Shown in pieces: positions 11,600 to 23,700 of a stretch of DNA of 62,994 nt. The position numbers and the translations under genes are program-made. The stretch is from Ichthyophthirius multifiliis (taxonomy: Eukaryota > Ciliophora > Oligohymenophorea > Hymenostomatida), in NCBI RefSeq assembly GCF_000220395.1, contig NW_004086105.1:1-62994 (forward strand), read 5' to 3'. The stretch's first letter is position 1, and every line of letters starts with the position of its first letter. The notes beneath the pieces were generated by a model. That model ran no database searches. It was not told the origin of the DNA and saw nothing but the letters and a program-made list of their open reading frames with translations.

Positions 11600-13601
11600 A
11601 TATTTATATATATTTATTTTATTTATATATAAAAAGATATTTTGTTAAGTTTATTAAGTAGAACTCTTCATGATGAATATAAGAAAGTTCCAAAAGCACT
11701 GAATTATGCATAAATATTTTATGTATATTTTTTGTCTTATCTAATTTCAATTAATTTCACAGTATATTGACTCAACACAAGTTTAGGAGATGTTACTTTT
11801 AAAATAATTGAATATTAAATTAGTCCATTTGACTTTAGTTACGCTGAATTCATGGAATTGGATAAGAATAATAAAAACTATGAAAAAGAATTAAAAAAGC
11901 TCAATATGATGATAGCTAGATAAGATAAATTATTTTATATTTCCTTGACTATTTTATTGAATATGGCAGAGGATTATTAAATCGAAAAAAAGATGAAAAA
12001 CAGGAAAATTGTAACAATTTTAATTAGAATGTTAGAAAGAAACGATTTCCATTTATTAATAGTAACCCTTTTATTTTTAAAAAAGCTTTCAATAATAAGA
12101 GAAAATAAAAACTAAATGCTCGAAGACGGTCTTGTGGAAAAGCTTGGAAGATTCTTTACTTGTTAAAACAATTTACTTTTATAATTAGCCTCAGGTCTAT
12201 TAAAAAACATAGCCTTTGATAAGAATGTAAGAGAATAAATCGAAAAGGAAAACTATATTCCCAAAATAATCGAATTATTAAAAACTCCGAATTTTAGGTT
12301 TACTTCTCTTGTACTTCTATATATGCTTTCTTTAGACGATAAAACTAGGAATACATTCTCCTATACTGAATGTATTAATCTAGTCGTAAAACTAATTATT
12401 CATTTCCCAGAATAGAGTGTAGGAAAGGAACTCGTATCCTTAGCTATTAATTTAGCAGCCAATTAATAAAATGCAGATGTACTTTCCGAAGAAGAATTAT
12501 AAGTAGTTATTGATAGAGCTATTAAAAATTAAGATATTTTGCTTTTTAAATTTATTAAGAATATAGCAATATATGCCGAAGACGAAGAAGTACATAATTG
12601 CTTATAAAATAATATACCTAAGTTTATAAAATTGGGTCTAACTAAAAGCAAAATTGAAGACTTAAAATATGAAATAATAGGAATTTTATCAAATATAAAG
12701 CATATGGGAGATAAATGGGTAAACTACTTGAATAACTCATTTATTGAATTTATACATAATAATCTATCTGATTAAGCTGTAGAAGATGATATTATTATAG
12801 AAACAATTTAACTAGCTTAAACTATTTGTTATTCGCCTTAATGTGCTGAAACACTAGCAAGTATTTATATATATTATAATAAAATTAATAATATATATAT
12901 TATATATATTTTATATATAATATTCAATTATATATATTTATATTTATTTTATAGAAAATAAATTAATGATTACTATTGCCGGATTGCTTTTATCAAAAAT
13001 AGATGATGAAGAATTTGTTGCTTAAAATTTATTTGCTTTATATTAATTTTTGTAACATAAAATCGGAATTTAATTCATTATTGAATAGGATGATATTATT
13101 TAATTTTTATTAAATAATATTAGTGATAGAAATCCTGTTATATAAAAAGTTAATGATGATGTTTTGGATATTATAAGAGTATTTTTTATTTTTTATTTTT
13201 TTTATATATTTGTTAAGGAATATTAACCAGAACTATCTGAAAGAATAAAATAAAGAAAATATTATGAATTTAATCGAGAATGGATATAAAGTCTTGATGG
13301 ATATGATTCAAATGCTATAGGAGCTGATGGATACGAATTTGGAAATGATATTAAGTAATTATATATATAAGTTTTTTTTTTTAATTTTTTATTTTAAATT
13401 TAAATTTTTATAGAGGATAAAATTTCGGATTTAATGAACATGATGATCATGATTTAGATCCAAAGTAATTATTTTTCTAATATTTTTTATTTTTTTATAT
13501 TTTTTTAATATATATAGAATGTGGGATTCCGATACAGAGTATTTTTATATTTTTAATTTATTTTAATTAAATATATTTTTTTTAAAAAAAAAAGATTATG
13601 A
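11386..13601 (+). CDS. KAP3: kinesin-associated protein 3 (kinesin-II accessory subunit)
   Basis: Non-motor subunit of heterotrimeric kinesin-2, which drives anterograde intraflagellar transport. Exons are 11386-11539, 11637-12860, 12955-13178, 13218-13354, 13414-13464, 13518-13538 and 13595-13601 (605 codons). Armadillo-type helices run through the protein. Family blocks include KILLLTLNSNYMEIIFSH, MLSLDDKTRNTFSYTECINL and the C-terminal EYQPELSERIKQRKYYEFNR followed by EWIQSLDGYDSNA. One TGA (11768-11770) lies in frame within exon 2, between VY and LNTSLGDV. No plausible GT...AG intron of suitable phase removes it, apart from a weak GTCTTA...CAAG 48-mer that would delete family-like sequence. 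The last small exon is uncertain, because reading through the final intron gives a longer acidic/Tyr tail. Confidence 0.9.
11558..11586. repeat. (TA)n tract in KAP3 intron 1
   Basis: Alternating TA followed by TATTTA steps inside the 97-bp first intron of KAP3. Confidence 0.8.
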
Positions 13602-14243
13602 TTTTTATAATATAAATGATTTATTAAAAATATATACAAATATATAAATATATATAAATATAAAATATATATATATATTTATATATATAAATATTTCTTT
13701 TTTAAATTAATAAAAAAAAAAACAAACATTATCAATAATTAATAATAAATAAACAATATATATATATTATATGCAATTATTATATTACAATAAATTTAAA
13801 TATTTTAAATAAATTAAATTTACAATTTATAAATAGTTTTATATTTATTATATAAAACATTAAATAACTAATTTAACTAATTTTTATTTTAAAATGGATA
13901 CTATAAATATAAAAATTAAATATACTACAAAACCTGTTGTTAGAAAATATTTTATTAAAAAAAATATTAGACTAAGAGTATATAATCTAATAAATAAATA
14001 AAAATAAAAATAAAAATATAAATATATATATATATATATATATAAATTAGTATAAATATATATATATATTATTTTATTTATTTATATATATAAACATTTT
14101 TATTATAATATATTATACAAAATATCTTTCAAAATGCATAATATATTTAATTAATTTATTTAGAAACATGTAATTAAATAAAATAATGTTTTATAAAACT
14201 AAAAACTAATATCTACATCAAACAAATACAATAATATAATTTA
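13602..14243. other. intergenic, no gene seen
   Basis: A/T-rich DNA with several short TA tracts. Minor open frames are low-complexity only. An alternative KAP3 C-terminus could extend a short way into it. Confidence 0.5.
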
Positions 14244-14831
14244 ATGAATTTATAATTTAATAAATATTATAATAATTTAAATATATTTAGGAAATATCTA
14301 TTTGTATTTTGTATTTTTTTCCATTATATTAAATATTTTTTTTCGATCAAATTATTTGTTTGTAATTAAATAAATAATTTTAATATTTACCGACATATAG
14401 TGCTTTATAAATGAGGTATTTTTATTGCAGAAATTAAATTTTATTTATTATATAAAAATCGAATCATAAGAATAAGAACAATTTATTGGTGGAGAATACC
14501 TGGAGGAAGAACCGATTCGAGAGAATAAATTCACTAAACTGCTTATTTGTAAGTTTTTTGAAAAAAAAAAAAAACTCGTATTAAATATGAAAAAAAAAAC
14601 TTACTTACTTTTAATTAAGGAAATAAAATAGAGATTTTATAGATAACAAGATATTTATTTTCCATTCATTTTGCATTTTTAAGTTTAGATGTGAAAATTT
14701 GTAATTAAGATATTTATAAATATTTAAAGATCGGTTTTGAAATAATTGGATCATTTATTTAAAATAAAAATGTATTATATTCAACTTTAGAATTTTTTTT
14801 GGAAAAAAATTGTGGAGTTAAATGTATATGA
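14244..14831 (+). CDS. unresolved protein-coding region
   Basis: Two stretches look coding but do not join cleanly. The frame around 14401-14548 reads as an acidic segment (FIGGEYLEEEPIRENKF). After a good donor GTAAG (14549) and an acceptor ending at 14619, a second segment reads as a hydrophobic/helical protein (YLFSIHFAFLSLDVKICNQD), ending at TGA 14829. With that splice the junction codon is TGA, so either the exon edges are wrong or a base is miscalled. A possible start is ATG 14244 in a third frame. The family is not recognised. A further Asn/Lys-rich open stretch continues to about 15200. Confidence 0.35.
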
Positions 14832-15568
14832 TTTTAAGTTTAAAAAATATAAATTTTTCATAAGAAACATATACAATTGATAATAAAAATAATTCAGATT
14901 TAAATAATTGTATTAGAAATGAAGAAAAAAAATAAAAAAATAAGTAATAATATAAAAGATATATTTAATTTTAAAGATTAATTAATTATGTAAAATAAAT
15001 TATTTATATATATGTAATTATTTATTAGTATTTTATTGGAATTAGTTTTGTTATTTTAAGTTAATTATAATATAAATTTTTTATTTTATAGGACAATTTT
15101 TAATTAATCAAAATTAATTATTAATAAATATATATATTTTTTTATATTTTGATTATGATATTAAAAATTTTATTAATTTATAAGAAACTATATTCAATTA
15201 AAAATATTTTTTTAAATAATAAATGATAAAAACATAGATAATGTATAAAAAATTTAATATATATATATTGTTTTTATAAGCATTTAATATCATTTATAAA
15301 AAAATACTTAAATATATTAATTAAAATTATTATTAAAATTAAAATAATCGTTTTTAAAAAAAAATAAATTATTTTTTATAAATAATAAAAAAATTATTAT
15401 TAATAAATTATATAAGTATAAGTGTAAAAAATAGAAAATATTAAAAATGAATACAAATTAAAAATATTCAATAAATAATATATATAAATATTTAAATAAA
15501 ATAAATAAATATTTATATATTTATATATTTATTTATTTATATATATATAATATATTTATATATATTTA
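14832..15568. other. mostly non-coding A/T region
   Basis: A short plus-strand open stretch at about 14860-15220 may be a further exon of the preceding unresolved gene. The rest is A/T runs up to the NAP1 stop. Confidence 0.4.
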
Positions 15569-16729
15569 TCATTATTAATTGCAATCTTATGTATCTTTTA
15601 TTTTATTTTTCTTTTTTTTTTTTTGAGATAAACCTCCAAAATTAAGATCATTTTATAATTAATTTTTCATATCTTCTAAATCATCATCATCTATATCTAT
15701 AAAAAATTTTATAATATACTATTTAAAAATAAAATATACCTTCTTCCATTTCTTCTTCATCCTCACTTTCAACAACACCAAGAAAATATTCAAGTGAAAA
15801 CGGTATAATATCATCAAAAAGTGCTCTCGCAATATCAGTATCCCTATTTAATAATTCAACATCTTATATATCTTCATTATCTTTTTTATTTTCTTCTTAA
15901 TCTTTTTCCAATAATTCATTTTTTTTATTATGTGATGTATTTTTAAAAAAATTAAAAAAAGACTCACATCCAACTTCTTTTTCTACTACTCTTTTGGCAC
16001 CTGTTTATTTATTTTTTTGAGTTTTTTTAGTAATTTTAACTGTAGTATTTTTTCCTTATTTCCACTAAATGACTGTCCCTATAGCATTTATAGGTTCATC
16101 TTCATCATTAACTTCTATACTTTTTATTAATTTTTCATTTTCGAAAAATTCATTTGGATAGAAGTCAAAAACTAATTAAAATCTATAAATATCAATTGGA
16201 ACATATTCTATGTTTCTTAAATATTTTAATACAGGATAATCCTATTCTTTTATCTCTAATTTTGTTACTTCATGGTTCTATAATGCTTTTAACCAATAGT
16301 TTTTTATACCTTTTTATTCTTATTATTATTCTAAAGAATTATTTTATTCATTTATTTTAATATCCTCTTTTTTAATTCTTTCTTTGAAAAGTCTTCATTT
16401 ATTAAATCTTTTATTTTATATTTTTCAATGTCTTTTAATTCCTCGTTTGTAGGAATACGTCCTTATATCAATTATTGTTATTTTTTATAAATTGGTTGCA
16501 TTTTAAATTCATATTAGAGCGTTAATTCTTGTATTTTATCATTTAATTCTGCATCTAAATTTTTTTGTTCTTGTAAATGCTTATATAATGCTAACGCACG
16601 TATTCGCTCGTTTAACAGTAATTATCTTATAGCTTATTCGGTTTCTTCTTAAGGTGTTTTTTAAAATTGTAACTATTTTTTTTAAATAAATCTATTAATT
16701 TAACATTTATTTTTTACTAAATCAGACAT
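15569..16729 (-). CDS. NAP1: nucleosome assembly protein NAP1
   Basis: Histone H2A-H2B chaperone that shuttles between cytoplasm and nucleus. Coding order on the minus strand is 16729-16367, continuing from 16367 to 15740, then exon 15696-15569 after a 43-bp GT...AG intron (372 aa). An N-terminal helix leads to the NAP fold: KNYWLKALQNHEV, DYPVLKYLRNIEY, FYPNEFFENEKLI, IGTVIQWKQGKNTT and SFFNFFKN. An acidic stretch (EDEEEMEEDIDDDDLEDM) and a basic C-terminal tail (KKKKKNKIKD) follow. The frame of residues 1-121 (LKK) and the rest (EDIKINE) differ by one base at a run of six A (16373-16368). In the upstream frame this reads A AAA AAG, a classic -1 slippery heptamer. A missing A in the assembly explains it equally well. 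Confidence 0.92.
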
Positions 16730-16879
16730 TTTTTTTTATATTTTAAAAATTAAAAATGTATTTAAATAAATAAACCTTTTTATAAATAAACATATATAAG
16801 AAGTTATTATAAATAAATAATAATATTTTGTTAATATTTTAAAAATAAAAGTAATGAATATGCAATAAATAAATAAAAA

Positions 16880-16959
<80 letters not shown>

Positions 16960-17093
16960 TATATTTATATATATAAATTATGTTATTATAATAAAAGAAA
17001 TACATAATTTCTTATTTTTGTTAATATTTTTATATTTATATATAATTATCTATATATAAAAAACTTAAATACATATATATTGTTATTATAAAA
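16730..17093. other. intergenic with long (TA)n tract
   Basis: It lies between the NAP1 start and the aminotransferase stop, both on the minus strand. It is dominated by one of the longest TA tracts in the window (about 16882-16957). Confidence 0.8.
16882..16957. repeat. (TA)n microsatellite, about 76 bp
   Basis: Uninterrupted alternating TA. Its length is likely to be polymorphic and hard to assemble. Confidence 0.95.
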
Positions 17094-18589
17094 TCAAACC
17101 TTATTATAATGTTATATGCAAAATCTTTTTATTCTTACAATAAATTAATTATAATGTCCATCTATAGTCGCACAAGTAAGCATCCTAAACCCTTGATATT
17201 TTCCATTAAACGAACTTAAGTTTAATATACAAATATTTTCTTGATTTAATAATCCCTACAAAAATTCTTAATCATTTTTAAAATCTGGAAAAAACTCCAA
17301 TTAAATCAAAACTACTAAATAAAATGTTCCTTAAGACTTTATTGGTTAAAGACCTTATATTTCTTTTAATTATTTGAATAAAAAATTATAGTTTTCCTCA
17401 AAATGTACCATTTAGTTTTTTGTATAATCGGCTGTCAATGTGTCTAAAATTTCCGGTACAGAATGTATTAAAAACGAGCATGGATTTAGAAAAATTTAAT
17501 AAATAGAATCTACTCCAAATTTAATATTTTTTAACTTATAATTTTTATCAAAAAAAATAATCCATGAAAAACTCCATCCTGGTACTAAAAATGTCTTTTC
17601 AAAGCCACCTATCACTACTACAGGAACATCATCTTATTAAAAATGTCCAAAAGAGATAAATTTTTAATCAGAAAACGACTCATTCCAATAAACCTCATCA
17701 CTTATTATAAAAATAGATTTTTTTTTGCAAAAAGAAAATATTTCAGACATATGTTGTTCGCTAAAAATTGAACCACAGGGATTAGAAGGATTAACTATCC
17801 ATAAAAAACGTGTTTTTTAATCAATTAATTTTTCTAATTATTCAAAATCTATTTCCCAATTTTATTAAGGCAATAATTAATACGGACGTATTTAGACACC
17901 AATACTCTTTATAAAATATAAATATATATAATTATATATAATTAATATATATAATATATATAAATATATTTATATATAATTTTTTATTCTAATTTATATT
18001 TTTATTTTTTTCTTTATTTTTCTATCTGTAATTATTTTTTAAAATTTAAAATGAATGCTAAAATGCAATATTACTTTTTTTTCTTATTTTTTTGTATAAC
18101 ATATAAAAATAATTACAGAAAATAAATTATATTTATAAAATACAATCTATAAATGATTTTTTTTTTTTTTTATACTGGTGCATTCTTATGATAAAATGGA
18201 TAACTAGGTTCTGGTACTAATATATTATCGCCAGGATTAGCTGTCGCTAATAAAAGATAATATAAACCCATATTAGCTCCATGTGTTAAAAATATATCAT
18301 TAGAATTAATTTTTGTTTTTTCGCTACTAAAATGTTTCGCAATAGCTTCTCTTGCATTAATAGTATCTTCATAAAATAAAAAAGAATGGTTTTGTTGATT
18401 TAGTATGTTTTTCATTATTATATCATATCCTTTTTACGGCATTTTTAAATATTTATGTCCATAAGAAGTTACGTCACCATTTAAAAAATATAAAGGAGAT
18501 TAATCATGGTTTATTGGGAAATTAAATTTACATATAGAATCTCCTATTGATAAGCCACATTCTTTAGAAAAATTAGATGATTTTATCAT
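17094..18589 (-). CDS. TAT: tyrosine aminotransferase-like PLP enzyme
   Basis: Fold-type I aminotransferase; the closest match is tyrosine aminotransferase (L-tyrosine + 2-oxoglutarate to 4-hydroxyphenylpyruvate + glutamate). Two exons, 18589-18176 and 17906-17094, with a 269-bp intron give 408 aa. Landmarks: ANPGDNILVPEPSYPFY, LLPQQNWEIDFEQLE, the cofactor Asn in VNPSNPCGS, Asp in ISDEVY, the Schiff-base Lys in GGFEKTFLVPGW, and the carboxylate-binding Arg in FRML near the C-terminus. After the lysine, the usual PGWRLGW is PGWSFSW, so the conserved phosphate-contacting Arg is Ser here. Substrate preference is inferred from family similarity only. Confidence 0.9.
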
Positions 18590-18815
18590 TTTTATAATTA
18601 TTAAAATATAAATATTAAATTTTTATTATATTTAATTTTTTTATAATAAAAAGATATGTTAAATAATATAATAGATTATATTTATTTGTATAGACGTATA
18701 ATAAATTATATTTATATTGAATAAACAAGTTTAATAATATATATAAAAATTAATAATTTTAAAATTCTTAAATAATATAAATTAAATTAAAAAAATTAAC
18801 ATTACAAATAATAAA

Positions 18816-18849
<34 letters not shown>

Positions 18850-18923
18850 TATATATATATTTATTTATATATTCTTATATATTTATATTTTTAATATTTA
18901 TTTATTTTCTTCATATTTTAAAT
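18590..18923. other. divergent promoter region
   Basis: It separates the aminotransferase (-) from the Nramp gene (+). It is A/T-rich with a (TA)n tract at about 18820-18870. No motif was recognised. Confidence 0.5.
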
Positions 18924-20483
18924 ATGATTTTTTAACCTATATAAGAATAAAATATTAATTCTTTTACATTAATATAAATCGAAACTGATACTTTTTCCTT
19001 TTAAAAATTATTTAAAATCCTAGGTCCTGGTTTATTAATATCTTTGGGATATTTAGATCCCGGAAACATAGCCGGAGATATTTAAGCAGGACTTAAAGCT
19101 CGTTATAATTTAATAATTATATTATTTATGACTACTCTATTAGGTTATTTTTTCTAAATAAGAGCCATGAAACTAGGAATAGTAACAGGGAAAGATTTAG
19201 CAGAATTATGTAGAGATAACTTCGATACAAAAACATCTATTTCATTATGGATAATGGCCGAAATAGCCATTATAGGTAGCGATATATAAGAAGTATTAGG
19301 CATAGCAATCGGCCTAAATATTATTTTCGGTTTAAAATTATGGATAGGAGTATCATTAGCAATTTTTTTAAGTTTTATATGCCTTTTAATGAAAGGAAAT
19401 GGTGATAAAAAATTTGAATTGTTAATTTGTTTTTTTATAGGTTTAATGGGGCTTTGCTTTTTTTTAAACGTTTTTTTATTTTAACCTAATTTCGGGGAAA
19501 TTCTTTAAAGTTTTTTCTTACCAAATATACCAAAAAGTGGTATTTTTCCAATGATGGGACTCATAGGAGCAGTTTTAATGCCTCATAATTTATATTTACA
19601 CTCATCTTTAAGTAGAGAGTAAAAAATAGATACTAATAATATCTCTTTTATTAAAAATATACTGGTTTATTATAAAATAGAATGCGCTTTTTCATTATTT
19701 TTATCATTTTTGATTAGTTCAGCGATTATTATTACCTTCGCTTCTTTTTATTAAACTGAACATTCAGATATGAATCTATAAACTGCAGGTTTGGCCCTAG
19801 AAAGTTCATTTGGAACTTTATCTAAATATATATGGGGAATTGGCTTGATTTGTGCAGGTTAATCATCTACATTAACAGGTAATAATTAAATATATATGTA
19901 AATATTTTAATTGTATTTTTATTGTTTTTTTTTTTTTGAAGGAACACTTTCGGGTTAATATATAATGACTGGTTTTATTAAAATGAATATAAATTTATAT
20001 TTAAGAAGTTTAATTTCAAGAGCTATAGCTATAGTACCATCTTTTATTATTGCTTTTTGGGATGAAAATAGTGATTATAATGATTATTTAAATGTATTAT
20101 AGGCTATATAATTGCCTTTTGCAATTATTCCGTTGTTAAAATTTAATAGTAGTGAATAAATTATGGGAAAGGAATTTCTTATAGGAAAATATTAAATGTG
20201 GCTTTTAATCGGATTTTCAGTTGGGATTGTTGGTATGAATTATGTGAATGCCTTTATTAGTTTATATGAAGGGGTTTTTGGGATGGTTGAAAATCAAATC
20301 ATTTAGGCTTTTATTTTCTTAGGAGTTTTTTTAGGAGGAGCATTTTATTTTATATTTATGTACTTTTTGGTTAAATAAGATATTTGTGTAGAATAAAATT
20401 AATATTTTGATATTGATTAAAATTAATAAGATTATTAAGAAAATGGAAAAAATGAATTGGAAATAGAATAAAATATAGAATGA
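18924..20483 (+). CDS. NRAMP: Nramp/DMT1-type divalent metal transporter
   Basis: Proton-coupled importer of Mn2+/Fe2+ and related divalent metals, in the plasma or vacuolar membrane. Exons 18924-19878 and 19942-20483 flank a 63-bp intron, giving 498 aa. The metal-binding TM1 motif GYLDPGNIAGD is near residue 44, and the TM6 motif MPHNLYLHSS near residue 218. Between and after them are at least ten hydrophobic helices, for example SLAIFLSFICLLM, FSLFLSFLISSAIIITFA and WLLIGFSVGIVGM. The intron falls inside STLTG/TLSGQYIMTGF, the conserved TM8 region. The C-terminal tail is Gln/Glu-rich and cytoplasmic. The stop lies only 89 bp from the stop of the convergent large gene. Confidence 0.95.
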
Positions 20484-20572
20484 TTTTATTTTGTAAATAT
20501 ATATTATTATTTTAACTAATAAAGTATTTATTAAATTAACAAAATTGAAAAAAAAATATATTTAGATTATTA

Positions 20573-20728
20573 TCACTTTATTTAAATACTTTCGATAATT
20601 TTTTTATTAAAGAAAATATTTTATTACTTAAATGCACTTGGACTAGCACTATTAGATCTATTTTAACTTCTAATACTATCCTTTAAAATATTTAAGGAAT
20701 ATTATATATGTATAAATATATATATATT

Positions 20729-20761
<33 letters not shown>

Positions 20762-23700
20762 ATATATATATTTATATAAGCATTTAATATACTTATCTTT
20801 AAATTGTATTAATTCTACTAGCAATTATATCTCCTTTTAATTAATAATTATTAATTTAATTTTTTCTTGCTTGCCTTTAAACTTAAAATGATTTTTTCTC
20901 ATAATAATTTACAATTTCAATAAAATTAACAGCAAATCCTTTAATAATAACCCAAAATCTAAAAAATTTATTTAATTTTTTTTATTTGAACCCAATTTTA
21001 TAAAAAAGGAAGAATAAAAACTCCAAAAACATCTAATCTATAATTAAACCATAACTAATTTATTTAACCAATTATCCACAATCCAAAATATACATTAACT
21101 ACCCAAAAACACAGACACAGTAACTAAAAATTGCAAAAAGAATTGAAAAAACTAGATAAAATCCAATTAAATAGCATCTTTCAACTATATCATTAAATTC
21201 TTTAGAATTCCCTTTTAATAAAAAATACTTTTTTTTATAATAAATAGAATAAAAAATTAAATTATAGAATCCAAAAGAGAAATAATTAACACATAAACAT
21301 CCCAAAACTTAAATAGAAATTTAAAAATTAATTGATAATTATTAAAAGGAAATACCGAAAATAATTCCTAAGGCTCCATGTGTTATTATAATTAAATTAA
21401 GATTTAAAAAAGAAATCATTTTTACTTATTTATTTTCACAATTTTTAAAAAAAACAGATAATATAGGACACATAAATTAGGGTTTATCTAAACAAAATCT
21501 AAGCGGATTTTCTATAATCATAATTTTTTATAATTAAATCTAAACTTATTATTTATTTTATTAAATATTATTATTTCCTATTTTAATATTATTTATTTAC
21601 TCAAAAGATTCAAATTGGAATCTCGTCTTGTAATCATTTTTACAATTTTCGTATATTTCATTACTTTCCTCCGCTTCCTTTAAAGAATGTTTAGGTTAAA
21701 TAGAAATCAAATCTCTTAAAAATTTCAAAAACTTCTTTAAAAACATTGAAATATTTAATTTTATATAAAAAAAGCCCAAAACTAAAAACCCAAGAACCCC
21801 AAAAAAGAAAAATAATCCATAAGGCTATTCGAATTAAGGGTAATATTTGAACGTATTTAAATTAGGAAACATTATATGTGTTAATATTATTATTTCTTAT
21901 CCTCTTATATCTAATAAATTATCTATAAAGTATTTATTTTCTTAAATTCCTCCCTATTTGAGCACTTATATTTACATTTAAATATTTTAAACTATACTTT
22001 AGACTTTATGTTCTTAATTATTTAATGGAAAGTCTTTTATACTAACTATTTTTTATATACTCTCGTATTTAATCATTTTTTAAAGGGATTCTTTTTCTTA
22101 TTTTTTTCGAATTCCAACAAATATCCCGCTATATCTACTTGTACAAATGATAGTATTTTTTTTAGAAAAAGTACTAGGCTATAATTCCCATGTTTAAGTC
22201 TGAAAATTGTACATTATACATTAATAATTGGCCTTTTCTATTACTTCTTCGTTTATTTTTAGTTAAATTTAAAATCCTCCGTTAGAAAATTCTTTAATAT
22301 GCTATTAATTGCAAAAAAAACAAAGGTAAAAAAATGAAGTTATCGCATAATCATTACTTTCTAGGTCAAATAAAAATGGAATAAACCTAAAAATATTGGC
22401 TTAAACTGTAAAAACACATAAATTAAGTTCTAATTAAATTTCAGGTTAAAAAACAAGAAATAATTCGTCAAATTCAATTGATAAATTTCTCCTGTTTTAA
22501 ATTTAGAATTAATAAAATTTCGTCTAAATTAAAGAATGGAAAAAAAAAGTATATGCCAAATTTTTAAATAAGACTTCAGAAAATCTCATAGTTTAACCAT
22601 TTTTCATATATCTACAATTTTGTCTCATAATATTATCTAAAATATTAAATAATTTTATTAAAATCTTTTTTTTTTCATTTATAATAGAAAAATTTATATG
22701 TATAATTATATAATTAATAATCTATATTATATCATTATAATAAATTTCTATATCATTTTCCTCTATTTATTACCCAAAAAACTTTATTATTTAATTTAAT
22801 AATTCTATATTTTCAACTTAAATATAACCTTTTAAATATTGCCTTAACAAAGGCGTAAATATCCAAAAGTCCATTTTTCCTAATTTAAATTACTCTTCTA
22901 AAAAAAAAGAAGTCTTTTTAATTAAAGTCTTTACTAATTTATATTTCTCTTCTTTGTATTAACAAAAAATACCAAAAAACCCTTTCTAACCGCAATTAAA
23001 GGTTAAATAATTCTCTTCAAAAATCATGATTTCATTACTCGAAAATAAAAAGTCTAAAGAATTAAGCCCTAAAACTAGTTCATTTACATTTAAATCCTAA
23101 ATATTTTTCTATGAAACTATCTCAATAAATATAAATATAGAACTTTCTTCCAAAGGCTAAATTGAAACTTATAAATACAAAAAAGATTCCAATTTTTATC
23201 TCATAGTAGTAACTTTTCCTTCACAAATAAACTCCTATTATTCCACATGTAAAGGAAATTCCACTAATTCAGTCTAAACAATACTATTATATTACATTAT
23301 TCCCTTCTAAATGTATATTTTTTACCTATATTCATCATACCAATCATCTAAAATGTATATTTTTTAACAAGTAATAGAAAAGTTTAAACTTTCTGTATTT
23401 TGAAATTACCCAAATGTAAATTAAAAAAACTTCCCTTAATTTTAATATACAGTAAATTTTCCTTTATTAATAATTTCCGGAAGTGTTTTTACACTTATTT
23501 ATTTCTAAAAAAACTATTTTTATTATTTTCTTAATTTTATTTTCAATAAAAACTACAAATCCATATTTCCTCTCAAAAAAGATTATTATATATATAAAAA
23601 CATACCAAATTTAAATAAACCTAAAAAAGAATCTTCTATATTATTAAAGTCTTTCTCGAAAATTTGATTGTTACTTCTTTCCAAAAACCACTCTATTTCT

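Noticed and set aside
13539-13700. Longer KAP3 C-terminus read through the last intron
   Set aside because: It gives an A/T-driven Tyr/Ile/Lys tail that runs into intergenic repeats. The spliced version stops at once, although neither was confirmed by alignment.
14549-14619. Intron joining the two halves of the 14.2-kb ORF
   Set aside because: Splice sites look good, but the junction codon becomes TGA, so the model is not accepted as it stands.
16154-16360. Plus-strand hydrophobic ORF opposite NAP1
   Set aside because: Antisense shadow of the NAP domain.
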